From assembly GCA_964550025.1 (NCBI GenBank), contig CAZJYI010000088.1:1-46373 (forward strand): 46,373 nucleotides of DNA, in the 5' to 3' direction. This document shows, piece by piece, positions 8,312 through 16,327 of the stretch. The stretch comes from CAZJYI01 sp964550025. GTDB taxonomy: Bacteria > Verrucomicrobiota > Kiritimatiellia > UBA8416 > CAYOBW01. The notes beneath the pieces are model-generated. The model was not told where the DNA came from, made no database searches, and was given only the letters and a program-made list of their open reading frames with translations. Made by a program: the position numbers and the translations under genes. Each line of letters begins with the position of its first letter. Positions within the stretch are counted from its first letter, which is position 1.

Positions 8312-9856
8312 CTAGTTCCTGTCACTACCGATGATGAAGAGGTCGGCTCTTGCCCTTCTGGTGGACAGTGTCTTGCAGTGGCTGCCTTGGGAGGCCAGCT
8401 CGCGGCAGAGGCGTTCTCTTACGCCGGCGACAGTGTCGTTGTGCATCGAGAAGACGAGCCAGAGGCGGCTGCCTGGCGAAGCGGCGGCGGCTTTTTCCAG
8501 TATCGTGTCGGCCGAATCGTCATCGTCCATCGCGAAGGCGGCGAGGTCGTCGCGCCAGCAGTTCCTGCCGTGACGGCTGTAGAAACCGTGGGCGGAGCGG
8601 GCGGTCCTGTGGATGCCGACGGCGTGGGGTGCGGGGGATTCACGGACCAGGTCTCGCAGGAGCTGCCGCACGTCCTGCGTTGAGGGCGGCGCCAGGCAGG
8701 CCACCGCGGTCTTGGCGAAGCCCGGCGCGAGGAGCAGGCAGGCGAGAACGATGCCGACGGCCTGCCGGCGTTGTCCGCGGTCCGTCAGGTAGTCCACGGC
8801 CGCTCCGCACAGGAGAGCAACGGCCGGCGTGACGAACACCATGAGCCGAGCGGCGAGGGGGTACACCTGCATGGCGGAAGCCGCGGCCAGGAACGCAAAC
8901 AACACGGGAAGGGCGATGCTCAGCCAGCCCTGCCGCGTGCGGGCAAACGCGTAGCAGCCGATGGCCGACAGCGCCAGGACCAGCCCGGAAAGAAACGTGC
9001 CCATCGGCCGCCCGACCGGCGTGGCGAAGATGCTGAATACAAGCGCGGCCGAGTGTTCGAGGTCCGCCGTGGAGCGCGGTGGAAAGGGGATAAACGACCC
9101 GGTCCAGCAATCGACGAGCCGGCTGTTCTGCGTGCCGGCCCGCATGTTGAGACGGAACATGAGAAAGAACACGCACAGCCAGGCCGCGCCGACCGCACCG
9201 AGAATTGCGATATGCCGCCACTGCCTTGTGCGAAGCGCGTGCGCGGCCAGCGCGATTCCCAGGCCGGCCAGCACGAAGACAGCGGGGTGAGAGAGTGTGA
9301 TGCAGACCGTGCCCCCCAAAGCCAGGGCAAGGCCGGCGCGCCAGTCCCGCAGACGGGTTGACGCCCACACCCCCAGGAGCAACAGACCGGCGCAAACCGT
9401 GGCATCCGTGCCGTACTGCTTGACCAGTGTTCCGTAACGAATGAGCGGCCAGCTCGTGGACAGCATTGCCAGGCCGACCAGGGCTCCCGCGGTCCCCAGG
9501 GTCCTGCGGGCCAACAGGAGAAACAGCGGAAAGGCCAGCAGCGATCCGGCAAAGGGTACGAGGCGCAGCGCGTACTCGTTGACGCCGAAGGCGAGGGTGG
9601 ATGACTTCATGAGCACCAGCAGTCCGGCCGGCGCGGCCTGGAGGTGGTCCAGGGGACGGAATAACTCGGGAAAGGAACGGTCGACAATGTTCAGGGCCAG
9701 GGACGCGCCGTCCGGGAAGAGTGACGGGTTGCTCACGTAGCAGGCAATGCGCGCGATGACGCCAAGCAGGAGAATAGCGATCGCGATGCATCGTGTGCGG
9801 CGTGTCCACGTCGCCGGGGCGTCATTCGGTTTCGTGCTGCTGGCTGTGTTATCCAT
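8312..9856 (-). CDS. Membrane glycosyltransferase, GT39/ArnT-like
   Basis: The protein (about 514 residues) is dominated by hydrophobic helices, from the first (CIAIAILLLGVIARIACYV, about residues 23-41) to a group near residue 370, followed by a soluble C-terminal domain of about 120 residues. The first periplasmic loop (NPSLFPDGASLALNIVDRSF) has the acidic position expected of dolichyl/undecaprenyl-phosphate-dependent GT-C enzymes of the PMT/ArnT group, which transfer a sugar from a lipid carrier outside the membrane. Acceptor and sugar are unknown. Of several in-frame ATGs (9874, 9865, 9856) I chose 9856, which has GAGA about nine bases upstream; 9865 is nearly as good. It stands alone, with no polysaccharide operon attached. 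Confidence 0.75.
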   Translation of the reverse strand: MDNTASSTKPNDAPATWTRRTRCIAIAILLLGVIARIACYVSNPSLFPDGASLALNIVDRSFPELFRPLDHLQAAPAGLLVLMKSSTLAFGVNEYALRLVPFAGSLLAFPLFLLLARRTLGTAGALVGLAMLSTSWPLIRYGTLVKQYGTDATVCAGLLLLGVWASTRLRDWRAGLALALGGTVCITLSHPAVFVLAGLGIALAAHALRTRQWRHIAILGAVGAAWLCVFFLMFRLNMRAGTQNSRLVDCWTGSFIPFPPRSTADLEHSAALVFSIFATPVGRPMGTFLSGLVLALSAIGCYAFARTRQGWLSIALPVLFAFLAAASAMQVYPLAARLMVFVTPAVALLCGAAVDYLTDRGQRRQAVGIVLACLLLAPGFAKTAVACLAPPSTQDVRQLLRDLVRESPAPHAVGIHRTARSAHGFYSRHGRNCWRDDLAAFAMDDDDSADTILEKAAAASPGSRLWLVFSMHNDTVAGVRERLCRELASQGSHCKTLSTRRARADLFIIGSDRN

Positions 9857-10045
9857 GAGGGCCATTCTCAGCATCCGCGCCGGGTGTGTCCAGCAATTCT
9901 CTGTCCTGCCGTGGAGCATGGGAACGCCCTCACGGGCGCACTACAAACGCAGATGCGGGGCTCCTTCGGTCGTAGTGCACCCGCCGGAGCATCCCCGTCA
10001 ACAAGGCTAGGGATTGCGGCAGTGACAAGGCCGCAGTGCATTCCC

Positions 10046-10120
10046 GCCCTTCGTCTTTACCGTAGTCTTTGCCCTGATCTGCGCAGGGGGAGACGAGGGT
10101 AAAGACGAAGGCAAAGACAA
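10046..10120. repeat. Inverted repeat of 12-base units
   Basis: CCTTCGTCTTTACC at 10048-10061 is matched perfectly in inverse orientation at 10098-10111. Each arm consists of two related 12-base units (consensus GGYAAAGACKAM on the right arm; the second right-arm unit continues to about 10120). The loop is 36 bases and is not followed by a T-run, so this is not a classic terminator. Confidence 0.65.
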
Positions 10121-10338
10121 GGAGAGGCGATGTCCGCGGTTCAGCCCTGCTTGCGGGTGATCGAAAGATGCCGTGAGAGGGGGCAATCCCATGGCCATAG
10201 TGAGAATTGCCGGGGCGTGTCAATGGACGGTGGACCTGTGTGCGGCGGCCTGATACTGTTTGGTGCCTTGGTTGGCGTGCAGCGAATGGGAAGCGGTCGG
10301 GGATGTGAGCGACATAGCGGTGCCGGGACGGGAGTAGG

Positions 10339-10366
10339 CCCGCGGATGGGAGCCCGCGGATGGGAG
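10339..10366. repeat. Tandem direct repeat, 2 x 14 bases
   Basis: The unit CCCGCGGATGGGAG occurs twice without spacing, 47 bases before the aldo/keto reductase start. It may be a replication slip; no function is evident. Confidence 0.6.
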
Positions 10367-10412
10367 GCGTAGCCCTCTTCGAGAACGGAACACCGAAAGG
10401 TTGGCAGCAGAG

Positions 10413-11573
10413 ATGCAGTATCGTGATTTTGGCGGCGTAAGAGATTTCAAGGTTTCGGCATTGGGTTTCGGTTGCATGCGGCTTCCGACGACTGGGAATG
10501 ACGGCAGCGCCGTGGACGAGCCCCTGGCGACGCAGATGCTGCGCGAGGCCGTCGACGCGGGCATAGACTACGTGGATACCGCCCATGGCTATCACGGCGG
10601 CAACAGCGAGCGCTGGCTGGGGCGCGCGCTGGGCGACGGCTACCGGGAGAAGGTCAGGGTTGCCACGAAGCTGCCGACCTGGGATATCAAGGCGCTCAGC
10701 GACTGTGACCGCTTCTTCAACGAACAGCTCGAACGTCTGAACGTCGAGCGGATCGACGTGTACCTTCTGCACAACCTGCACAGCGGGGTCTGGCCCAGGA
10801 TGCGTGACCTCGGGGTGCTTGAATGGCTCGATGCGAAAGTGGGCGAAGGGCGCGTCGGCGTTACGGGTTTCTCCTTCCACGACAGCTTCGACGTCTTCAC
10901 GGACATTGTGGGCGCGTACGACTGGCAGATGTGCCAGCTGCAGTACAACTACATGAATGAGGACGTCCAGGCCGGAACCAGAGGGCTGGAATACGCCGCG
11001 GACAAAGGGATGGCCGTCGTCGTGATGGAGCCGTTGTTGGGCGGCGCGCTGGCGGCCCTGCCCGAGTCGTTGTCCGGAGGCGCGGACGGGGCGGCCGGCG
11101 TATCCCCCGTTGAGGCCGCGCTGCAGTGGCTGTGGAGCAAGCCGCAGGTTGCCACGGTACTGAGCGGCATGTCCGCGCTGCAACACGTGCGGGACAACCT
11201 GGAGTATGCGAAACGTTCCGGGATCGGCAAGCTCGGCGAAGACATCGCGCAGCGCATCGCCGAAATGCGCACGGCGCTTCGAGATCAGGACATCATCTCC
11301 TGCACCCGCTGCGGGTACTGCATGCCATGCCCGCAGGGCGTCGACATCCCGTGCAACTTCCAGTTGTTCAACGACGCCAGCACATTCGGCAACAACGTGG
11401 AAGGCCTTAACAGAAACATCTACGCACAGATGTCCGAAAGCGCCAGGGCCGCCGCGTGTGTGAAGTGCCGCGAGTGCGAAGAGCGCTGCCCCCAGAAGAT
11501 CGCGATCCCGGAGGAGCTGGAGAAGGTCAACACACTCCTCGCGCCTGCCACGCCGGAGGGGGCCGGGGATTGA
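10413..11573 (+). CDS. Aldo/keto reductase with C-terminal [4Fe-4S] ferredoxin domain
   Basis: The 386-residue protein begins with an aldo/keto reductase barrel: LGFGCMRLPTTG near the N terminus, the catalytic Asp/Tyr in YVDTAHGYHGGNSE, the Lys in VATKLPTW and the His in VYLLHNLHSG. It ends with two cysteine clusters, CTRCGYCMPCPQGVDIP and CVKCRECEERCPQKIAIP, each CxxCxxCxxxCP and fit for one [4Fe-4S] cluster. This Fe-S subfamily of NAD(P)H-dependent oxidoreductases is common in anaerobes; substrates are mostly unknown. The track of the open frame begins with a TTG at 10401, but the ATG at 10413 opens the conserved MQYRDFG start. It appears monocistronic, closed by the inverted repeat at 11624-11702. 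Confidence 0.92.
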   Translation: MQYRDFGGVRDFKVSALGFGCMRLPTTGNDGSAVDEPLATQMLREAVDAGIDYVDTAHGYHGGNSERWLGRALGDGYREKVRVATKLPTWDIKALSDCDRFFNEQLERLNVERIDVYLLHNLHSGVWPRMRDLGVLEWLDAKVGEGRVGVTGFSFHDSFDVFTDIVGAYDWQMCQLQYNYMNEDVQAGTRGLEYAADKGMAVVVMEPLLGGALAALPESLSGGADGAAGVSPVEAALQWLWSKPQVATVLSGMSALQHVRDNLEYAKRSGIGKLGEDIAQRIAEMRTALRDQDIISCTRCGYCMPCPQGVDIPCNFQLFNDASTFGNNVEGLNRNIYAQMSESARAAACVKCRECEERCPQKIAIPEELEKVNTLLAPATPEGAGD

Positions 11574-11623
11574 CCCTGCGGTTCAAGGGAGGAAGGGCTC
11601 AACGGCTGGGATGCGGCGTCGCC

Positions 11624-11702
11624 GTAGCCACGAGCGTGAGCGAGTGGACCTCTCGTTGCACAGGCCTTGTCTGGGGATCCACTCGCTCACGCTCGTGGCT
11701 AC
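11624..11702. repeat. Perfect 25-base inverted repeat (REP-like or terminator)
   Basis: The arms at 11624-11648 and 11678-11702 are exact inverse complements (outer end GTAGCCACGAGCG), with a 29-base loop. The stem is long and GC-rich and lacks a T-run. It lies between two co-directional genes. The element could be a dispersed REP-type sequence, a bidirectional terminator, or both. Confidence 0.8.
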
Positions 11703-11739
11703 ATTCCAGACCGTCTCGTTCTCCCGGGTGGCGACAGCC

Positions 11740-11769
11740 TTGACATCCGGCCCCGTATAGGGGCAGAGT
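11740..11769 (+). promoter_or_regulatory. Possible promoter of the nucleotide-sugar operon
   Basis: A consensus -35 TTGACA (11740-11745) is followed after 18 bases by CAGAGT (11764-11769), a weak -10. It resembles the weak -10 hexamers of the nusA promoter (TAGAGT) and the coiled-coil promoter (CATAGT) in this window. About 85 bases of leader would precede the first gene. Confidence 0.3.
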
Positions 11770-11860
11770 CTGCGATCTGTCGGCGTTGCGTGTGTTGCGA
11801 TGCCGTGTGAGAGCGGAGGGTTTCGACGGCAGGTTCGGAACGCCCGCAGGAGAGCCTATC

Positions 11861-13810
11861 ATGAAGTTGTTTGTACCGGGCAGAATCTGCCTCTTTGGGG
11901 AACACAGCGACTGGGCGGGCGGGTACCGCCGGGTCAACGCGGAGATAGAGAAGGGTCATGCGATCATCGCGGGGACCAACCAGGGGGTTCACGCGGAGGT
12001 CAAACCCCATCCAAGCAAGTTCATCTTCCGCGCGACAATTGCCGACGGCCAGGCATCCAAGCACTGCGAACTGCCGATGGAGCGGGACGCCCTGTTGCAT
12101 GCGGCACAGGAGGGCGGCTTCTTCAGCTATGCGGCGGGCGTGGCCTACCAGGTCTTGACGCACTACCGGGTCGGCGGCCTCGAGGTCGACAACACGATGA
12201 CTGACCTGCCCGTCAAGAAGGGCCTGTCTTCCAGCGCCGCGGTGTGCGTGCTCGTGGCCCGCGCGTTCAACCGTGTGTACGACCTGAAGCTCACGGTGCG
12301 CGGGGAGATGGAACTGGCCTACATGGGCGAGATCACCACGCCGTCGCGCTGCGGGCGGCTGGACCAGGGCTGTGCCTACGGCAACCGCCCGATTGCGATG
12401 GTGTTCGACGGCGACCGCATGGACGTCACAGAGGTGTCCGTGCCCAACGACCTGTATTTCGTTATCGTGGACCTGAAAGCCGAGAAGGACACGCTGAAGA
12501 TCCTGAGCGATCTGAACCGCTGCTATCCGTTCCCGTCCGAAGAACAGCACCACCGCGTTCACGAGTACCTCGGTACCATCAACAGGGAGCTCGTCGAGGA
12601 GGCGTCCGAGGCGTTGAAGGCCGGCGATGCCCGGCGCGTCGGTGAGTTGATGGTCAAGGCGCAGTCGCTCTTCGACAGTCACCTGGGCCCGGCTTGTCCG
12701 GAGGAACTGACGGCGCCCGAGCTGCATCGCGTGCTCGCGTACGAACCCATTCAGCCTTACGTGTACGGCGGCAAAGGGGTCGGTTCGCAGGGGGACGGCA
12801 CGGCGCAGTTCATCGCGCGCGACGCGGAAAGTCAGCAGAAGGCCATGGAGATCATCGAGAAGGATCTAGGAAAGGCCTGCCTGAGCCTGGTGTTGCATTC
12901 GGGCCGGCGCGTGCGCAAGGCGGTCATTCCGGCGGCGGGCTTTGGCACGCGGCTCTTCCCCGCCACAAAAGCGGTCAAGAAGGAGTTGTTTCCGATCATT
13001 GACGGCCAGGGCCGCGCCAAGCCGGTGATCCTGGCGATCGTGGAGGAGGCGGTCAAGGCGGGCATCCAGGAGATTGCCGTCCTGGTGCAGACGCAGGACA
13101 AGGCGGTTTTCGAGGAGATATTCTGCACGCCGCCCCGTATCGAGAATTTCAACAAGCTCTCTCGGGAAAACCAGCGCTATTGCGACTACCTGATGGACAT
13201 CGGCCGGCGCATCACCTTCATCACGCAGGACACCCAGGAGGGGTTCGGCCACGCCGTGCATTGCGCGCACGAGTGGGTCGGCGAAGAACCGTTCCTGCTC
13301 ATGCTGGGCGACCATCTCTACGCGTCCGACACCGAGGCCTCGTGCGTGCGGCAGGTGCTGGAGGTATACGAAAAGACGGGACAGAGCGTGGTTGGCGTGA
13401 AGACGACGCCCGTGGCGCAAGTCGGCCAGTTCGGTTGTGTTACGGGAAGCTGGGAGGAGCAGGACGCGCTGCTGGCCATTACCGAGTTCAAGGAGAAGCC
13501 CGACGAGGAATACGCGCGCACGCACCTGCAGGTCGACGGCATGGCCGAGGACGAATTCCTGTCGCTGTTCGGCATGTACGTTCTGAAGCCGCAGATCTTC
13601 GGCTACCTGGCGGACAACATTCGGCTGAACGTCCGTGAGAACGGCGAGTTTCAGCTTACCTCATGCCTGGACCGGCTGCGTCGCGAGGACGGGTGCCTGG
13701 GCCGAGTGGTGCAGGGGCGGCGCTTCGACGTGGGAACACCCGAGGCATACAGCCAGACGCTTGTTGAATACCGCCGGTGGCAGCAGGCCGGTGGAACGGA
13801 CGGGGAGTGA
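11861..13810 (+). CDS. Bifunctional GHMP sugar kinase / UTP-sugar-1-phosphate uridylyltransferase (fusion)
   Basis: Two full-length enzymes are joined in one 649-residue chain. Residues 1 to about 345 form a GHMP kinase: PGRICLFGEHSDWAGG at the start, the ATP loop KKGLSSSAAVCV, and a third motif around YGGKGVGSQGDGTAQF. From residue 352 a GalU-type nucleotidyltransferase begins with KAVIPAAGFGTRLFPATK and includes the expected ITEFKEKP segment. Such a pair would phosphorylate a free sugar at C1 and convert the sugar-1-phosphate with UTP into a UDP-sugar, by analogy with the plant fucokinase/GDP-fucose pyrophosphorylase, though with the opposite domain order. The sugar is not evident. The ATG has AGGAG eight bases upstream; the open frame further 5' has no such signal. 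Five bases separate it from the epimerase. Confidence 0.85.
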   Translation: MKLFVPGRICLFGEHSDWAGGYRRVNAEIEKGHAIIAGTNQGVHAEVKPHPSKFIFRATIADGQASKHCELPMERDALLHAAQEGGFFSYAAGVAYQVLTHYRVGGLEVDNTMTDLPVKKGLSSSAAVCVLVARAFNRVYDLKLTVRGEMELAYMGEITTPSRCGRLDQGCAYGNRPIAMVFDGDRMDVTEVSVPNDLYFVIVDLKAEKDTLKILSDLNRCYPFPSEEQHHRVHEYLGTINRELVEEASEALKAGDARRVGELMVKAQSLFDSHLGPACPEELTAPELHRVLAYEPIQPYVYGGKGVGSQGDGTAQFIARDAESQQKAMEIIEKDLGKACLSLVLHSGRRVRKAVIPAAGFGTRLFPATKAVKKELFPIIDGQGRAKPVILAIVEEAVKAGIQEIAVLVQTQDKAVFEEIFCTPPRIENFNKLSRENQRYCDYLMDIGRRITFITQDTQEGFGHAVHCAHEWVGEEPFLLMLGDHLYASDTEASCVRQVLEVYEKTGQSVVGVKTTPVAQVGQFGCVTGSWEEQDALLAITEFKEKPDEEYARTHLQVDGMAEDEFLSLFGMYVLKPQIFGYLADNIRLNVRENGEFQLTSCLDRLRREDGCLGRVVQGRRFDVGTPEAYSQTLVEYRRWQQAGGTDGE

Positions 13811-13815
13811 AGCCG

Positions 13816-14979
13816 ATGCGGGAACTGCACATCATGTCCGTGGTCGGGGCGCGACCGAACTTCATGAAGATCGCCCCCTTTATCCATGCCATCGAGAGAT
13901 TCAACTCCGCCGCAACCGACGAGCGGATAAGCCACTACCTGGTGCACACGGGCCAGCATTACGACCAGGCCATGTCGGCCTCGTTCTTCGACGTCCTGGG
14001 CATCCCCGAGCCGGACGTCGATCTCGAGATCGGGTCGGGGACGCATGCCGAACAGGTCGGCCGCACGATGATCGCGTTCGAAGCCGTGGTCCGCGAGCGC
14101 AAGCCGGACTGGATCGTGGTTGTCGGCGACGTCAACGCCACCTGCGCCTGCTCGATCACGGCCAAGAAGGAGCATGTGCAGCTCGCCCACATCGAGGCCG
14201 GGCTGCGGTCGTTCGACCTGCACATGCCCGAAGAGATCAACCGCATGGTGACCGACCGCCTTTCGGACCTGCTGCTCACCCCGGACGCCATGGCGGATGC
14301 GAACCTGCAACGCGAAGGCACGCCCGTGGAGAAGATCTGTCGCGTTGGCAACATCATGATCGACACGCTCGAAGCCAACCTGCCCAAGGCATCGGAGCTG
14401 GACCCCAACGCGATCGTCGCCGCGCACCGCATCGCGTCCGACGAGGAGGCCTTCGATCCGAACCGCTTTGCCGTCATGACTTTGCATAGGCCGTCCAATG
14501 TTGATGACCCGGAGATTCTCGGGCGCCTGGTGGCGTTTTTCACGGGCGTGGTGGCCGCGGAACTGCCGCTGGTGTGGACGGTACACCCGCGCACGAAGAA
14601 ACAGCTCGCGGCGTTCGGCCTGTGGGACACGGTTGCCGGCTGCCGGGGAATCCACCTCGTGGAGCCGCTCAGTTATCACGAAATGCTGCGGATGAACTGC
14701 GGGGCGCAATTGATGTTGACGGACAGCGGTGGGCTGCAGGAGGAGTGCTGTGTTACCGGCACGCCCTGCATCACGCTGCGTGAGAACACGGAACGGCCCG
14801 TGACGTTGCGCGACCACGGCGGCGTATCGGCGCTCGCCGGCAACGATCCCGATCGTATCGCCGAAGCATTCCACAGCATGAAGGACCTCGGCAGACTTGC
14901 CGCGCGTCCGCCCCTGTGGGACGGTCATACGGCCGAACGTATTGTCGAGAGATTCGTAGAGGAGCTGCGTAGAACATGA
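13816..14979 (+). CDS. wecB: UDP-N-acetylglucosamine 2-epimerase (non-hydrolysing)
   Basis: This 387-residue enzyme should interconvert UDP-GlcNAc and UDP-ManNAc in the cytoplasm. Family motifs are all present: VVGARPNFMKIAPF at the N terminus, HTGQHYDQAMSASFF, LAHIEAGLRSFD followed by MPEEINRMVTD, TLHRPSNVDD, and LTDSGGLQEECCVTGTP in the C-terminal nucleotide-binding domain. The ATG at 13816 was chosen because it opens the first conserved strand and follows the upstream stop by five bases with GGGGAG nearby. Its stop overlaps the dehydrogenase start (ATGA). With the dehydrogenase it fits a route to UDP-ManNAc uronic acid; a close relative acting on another UDP-HexNAc, such as an acetamido-uronate epimerase, cannot be excluded. 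Confidence 0.92.
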   Translation: MRELHIMSVVGARPNFMKIAPFIHAIERFNSAATDERISHYLVHTGQHYDQAMSASFFDVLGIPEPDVDLEIGSGTHAEQVGRTMIAFEAVVRERKPDWIVVVGDVNATCACSITAKKEHVQLAHIEAGLRSFDLHMPEEINRMVTDRLSDLLLTPDAMADANLQREGTPVEKICRVGNIMIDTLEANLPKASELDPNAIVAAHRIASDEEAFDPNRFAVMTLHRPSNVDDPEILGRLVAFFTGVVAAELPLVWTVHPRTKKQLAAFGLWDTVAGCRGIHLVEPLSYHEMLRMNCGAQLMLTDSGGLQEECCVTGTPCITLRENTERPVTLRDHGGVSALAGNDPDRIAEAFHSMKDLGRLAARPPLWDGHTAERIVERFVEELRRT

Positions 14980-16319
14980 GCGACACACAGATGAAAGACA
15001 AGGTGCTGGAGAGAATCCGACAACGTGAGGCGTGCGTCGGGATCGTCGGCCTCGGCTACGTGGGCCTGCCTCTGCTGATCGAATTCTCGAAGGCGGGGTT
15101 TCCGGTACTCGGGCTGGACATCGACGAACGCAAGATCGAGGCGCTGAAAGCCGGCGAATGCTACATCCGGCATATTCCGTCGGAGGCGATCGCCGCGGCG
15201 TTTCTCGGGGAGGGTGCGCGGGGCGGCCGTTCCGACGCCACGACCGATTTTGCGCGTGCCGCGGAGTGCGATGCGTTGATCATCTGCGTTCCCACTCCGC
15301 TGACCCAGCACCGTGATCCCGACCTGAGCTACGTGGAGAAGACCGCGGAGCAGCTGGCGCCGCACCTCAAAGCCGGACAGCTCGTCGCCCTTGAATCGAC
15401 AACCTATCCCGGAACGACGGAAGACGTCCTTGTTCCGATCCTGGAGGGAACATCCGGGCTCAAGGCGGGAAGCGATTTCTTCGTTGCCTATTCACCTGAG
15501 CGCGAGGACCCGAACAACACGCAGCACTCGACCGCTACCATTCCAAAGGTGGTCGGCGGGCTGACGCCCGACTCGCTGGCGGTGGCGCAGTCGCTCTACG
15601 ATGCGGTGATCTGCGAGACGGTCCCCGTGTCCAGTTGCCGCACGGCGGAAGCCACGAAGCTCATGGAGAACATCTTCCGGTGCATCAATATCGCGCTGGT
15701 GAACGAGTTGAAGATGGTGTTCTCCGAGATGGACATCGATGTCTGGGAGGTCATTCGCGCGGCGCAAACCAAACCGTTCGGCTTCATGCCGTTCTACCCG
15801 GGGCCCGGCCTGGGCGGGCACTGCATTCCGATTGACCCTTTCTACCTGACGTGGAAGGCGCGTGAATACGGGATACCGACCAAGTTCATCGAACTGGCGG
15901 GGGAGATCAACACCGCGATGCCGTCCTACGTTGTGCAGCGCACGCTGCTGGCGCTGAACGACCGCGCAAAATCGATCCGGGGCAGTCGCGTCCTGCTGGT
16001 GGGACTGGCCTACAAGAAGAACGTGGACGACGACCGCGAGAGTCCCACTTACGAGCTGTGGGAAGAACTGCTCCGGTTGGGGGCCGAGGTGGATTACTAC
16101 GACCCCTACTGCCCCGAGGTGCGTCCGACCCGTGAACACGCGCAGTTTGCCGGCACGCGCAGCAAGGCGTGGGAAGACATTGCCGCCGGCGGCTACGACG
16201 TGGCGCTCGTCTCCACGGCCCACGACGGCGTCGACCACGACGCCCTGGCGGGTATGGTGGAACTGTGCGTCGACACCCGCGGCATCTGCTCGGCGGCCGA
16301 GAACGTTGTGAAGGCGTAG
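14976..16319 (+). CDS. Nucleotide-sugar 6-dehydrogenase (UDP-GlcNAc/UDP-ManNAc dehydrogenase family)
   Basis: The 447-residue protein has an NAD-binding Rossmann motif (GIVGLGYVGLPL) near residue 15, a YIRHIPSEAI segment typical of the WbpA/UDP-GlcNAc dehydrogenase branch, and the active-site cysteine in GPGLGGHCIPIDPFYLTWK. The C-terminal nucleotide domain ends with SRVLLVGLAYKKNVDDDRES. It would oxidise C6 of a UDP-HexNAc to the uronic acid in two NAD-dependent steps. Whether UDP-GlcNAc or UDP-ManNAc is the substrate depends on whether it acts before or after the preceding epimerase; motifs alone do not decide. The ATG overlaps the epimerase stop. No glycosyltransferase follows; the next gene is on the other strand nine bases away. 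Confidence 0.9.
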   Translation: MSDTQMKDKVLERIRQREACVGIVGLGYVGLPLLIEFSKAGFPVLGLDIDERKIEALKAGECYIRHIPSEAIAAAFLGEGARGGRSDATTDFARAAECDALIICVPTPLTQHRDPDLSYVEKTAEQLAPHLKAGQLVALESTTYPGTTEDVLVPILEGTSGLKAGSDFFVAYSPEREDPNNTQHSTATIPKVVGGLTPDSLAVAQSLYDAVICETVPVSSCRTAEATKLMENIFRCINIALVNELKMVFSEMDIDVWEVIRAAQTKPFGFMPFYPGPGLGGHCIPIDPFYLTWKAREYGIPTKFIELAGEINTAMPSYVVQRTLLALNDRAKSIRGSRVLLVGLAYKKNVDDDRESPTYELWEELLRLGAEVDYYDPYCPEVRPTREHAQFAGTRSKAWEDIAAGGYDVALVSTAHDGVDHDALAGMVELCVDTRGICSAAENVVKA

Positions 16320-16327
16320 GTCGCCCG

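Larger units (their letters stand above)
9857..10412. other. Intergenic region with short repeats
   Basis: Between the divergent glycosyltransferase and the aldo/keto reductase lie about 550 bases with no credible gene. Long reading frames here are antisense extensions with odd composition. The stretch holds an inverted repeat made of 12-base units (10046-10120) and a tandem duplication of 14 bases (10339-10366). I see no clear promoter. Confidence 0.6.

Noticed and set aside
9930..11186. Minus-strand frame of 418 codons
   Set aside because: Antisense to the clear Fe-S aldo/keto reductase and rich in His/Arg/Gln, typical of shadow frames.
12866..13525. Minus-strand frame of 219 codons opposite the pyrophosphorylase domain
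   Set aside because: Plus-strand sequence has full family motifs; the opposite frame has none.
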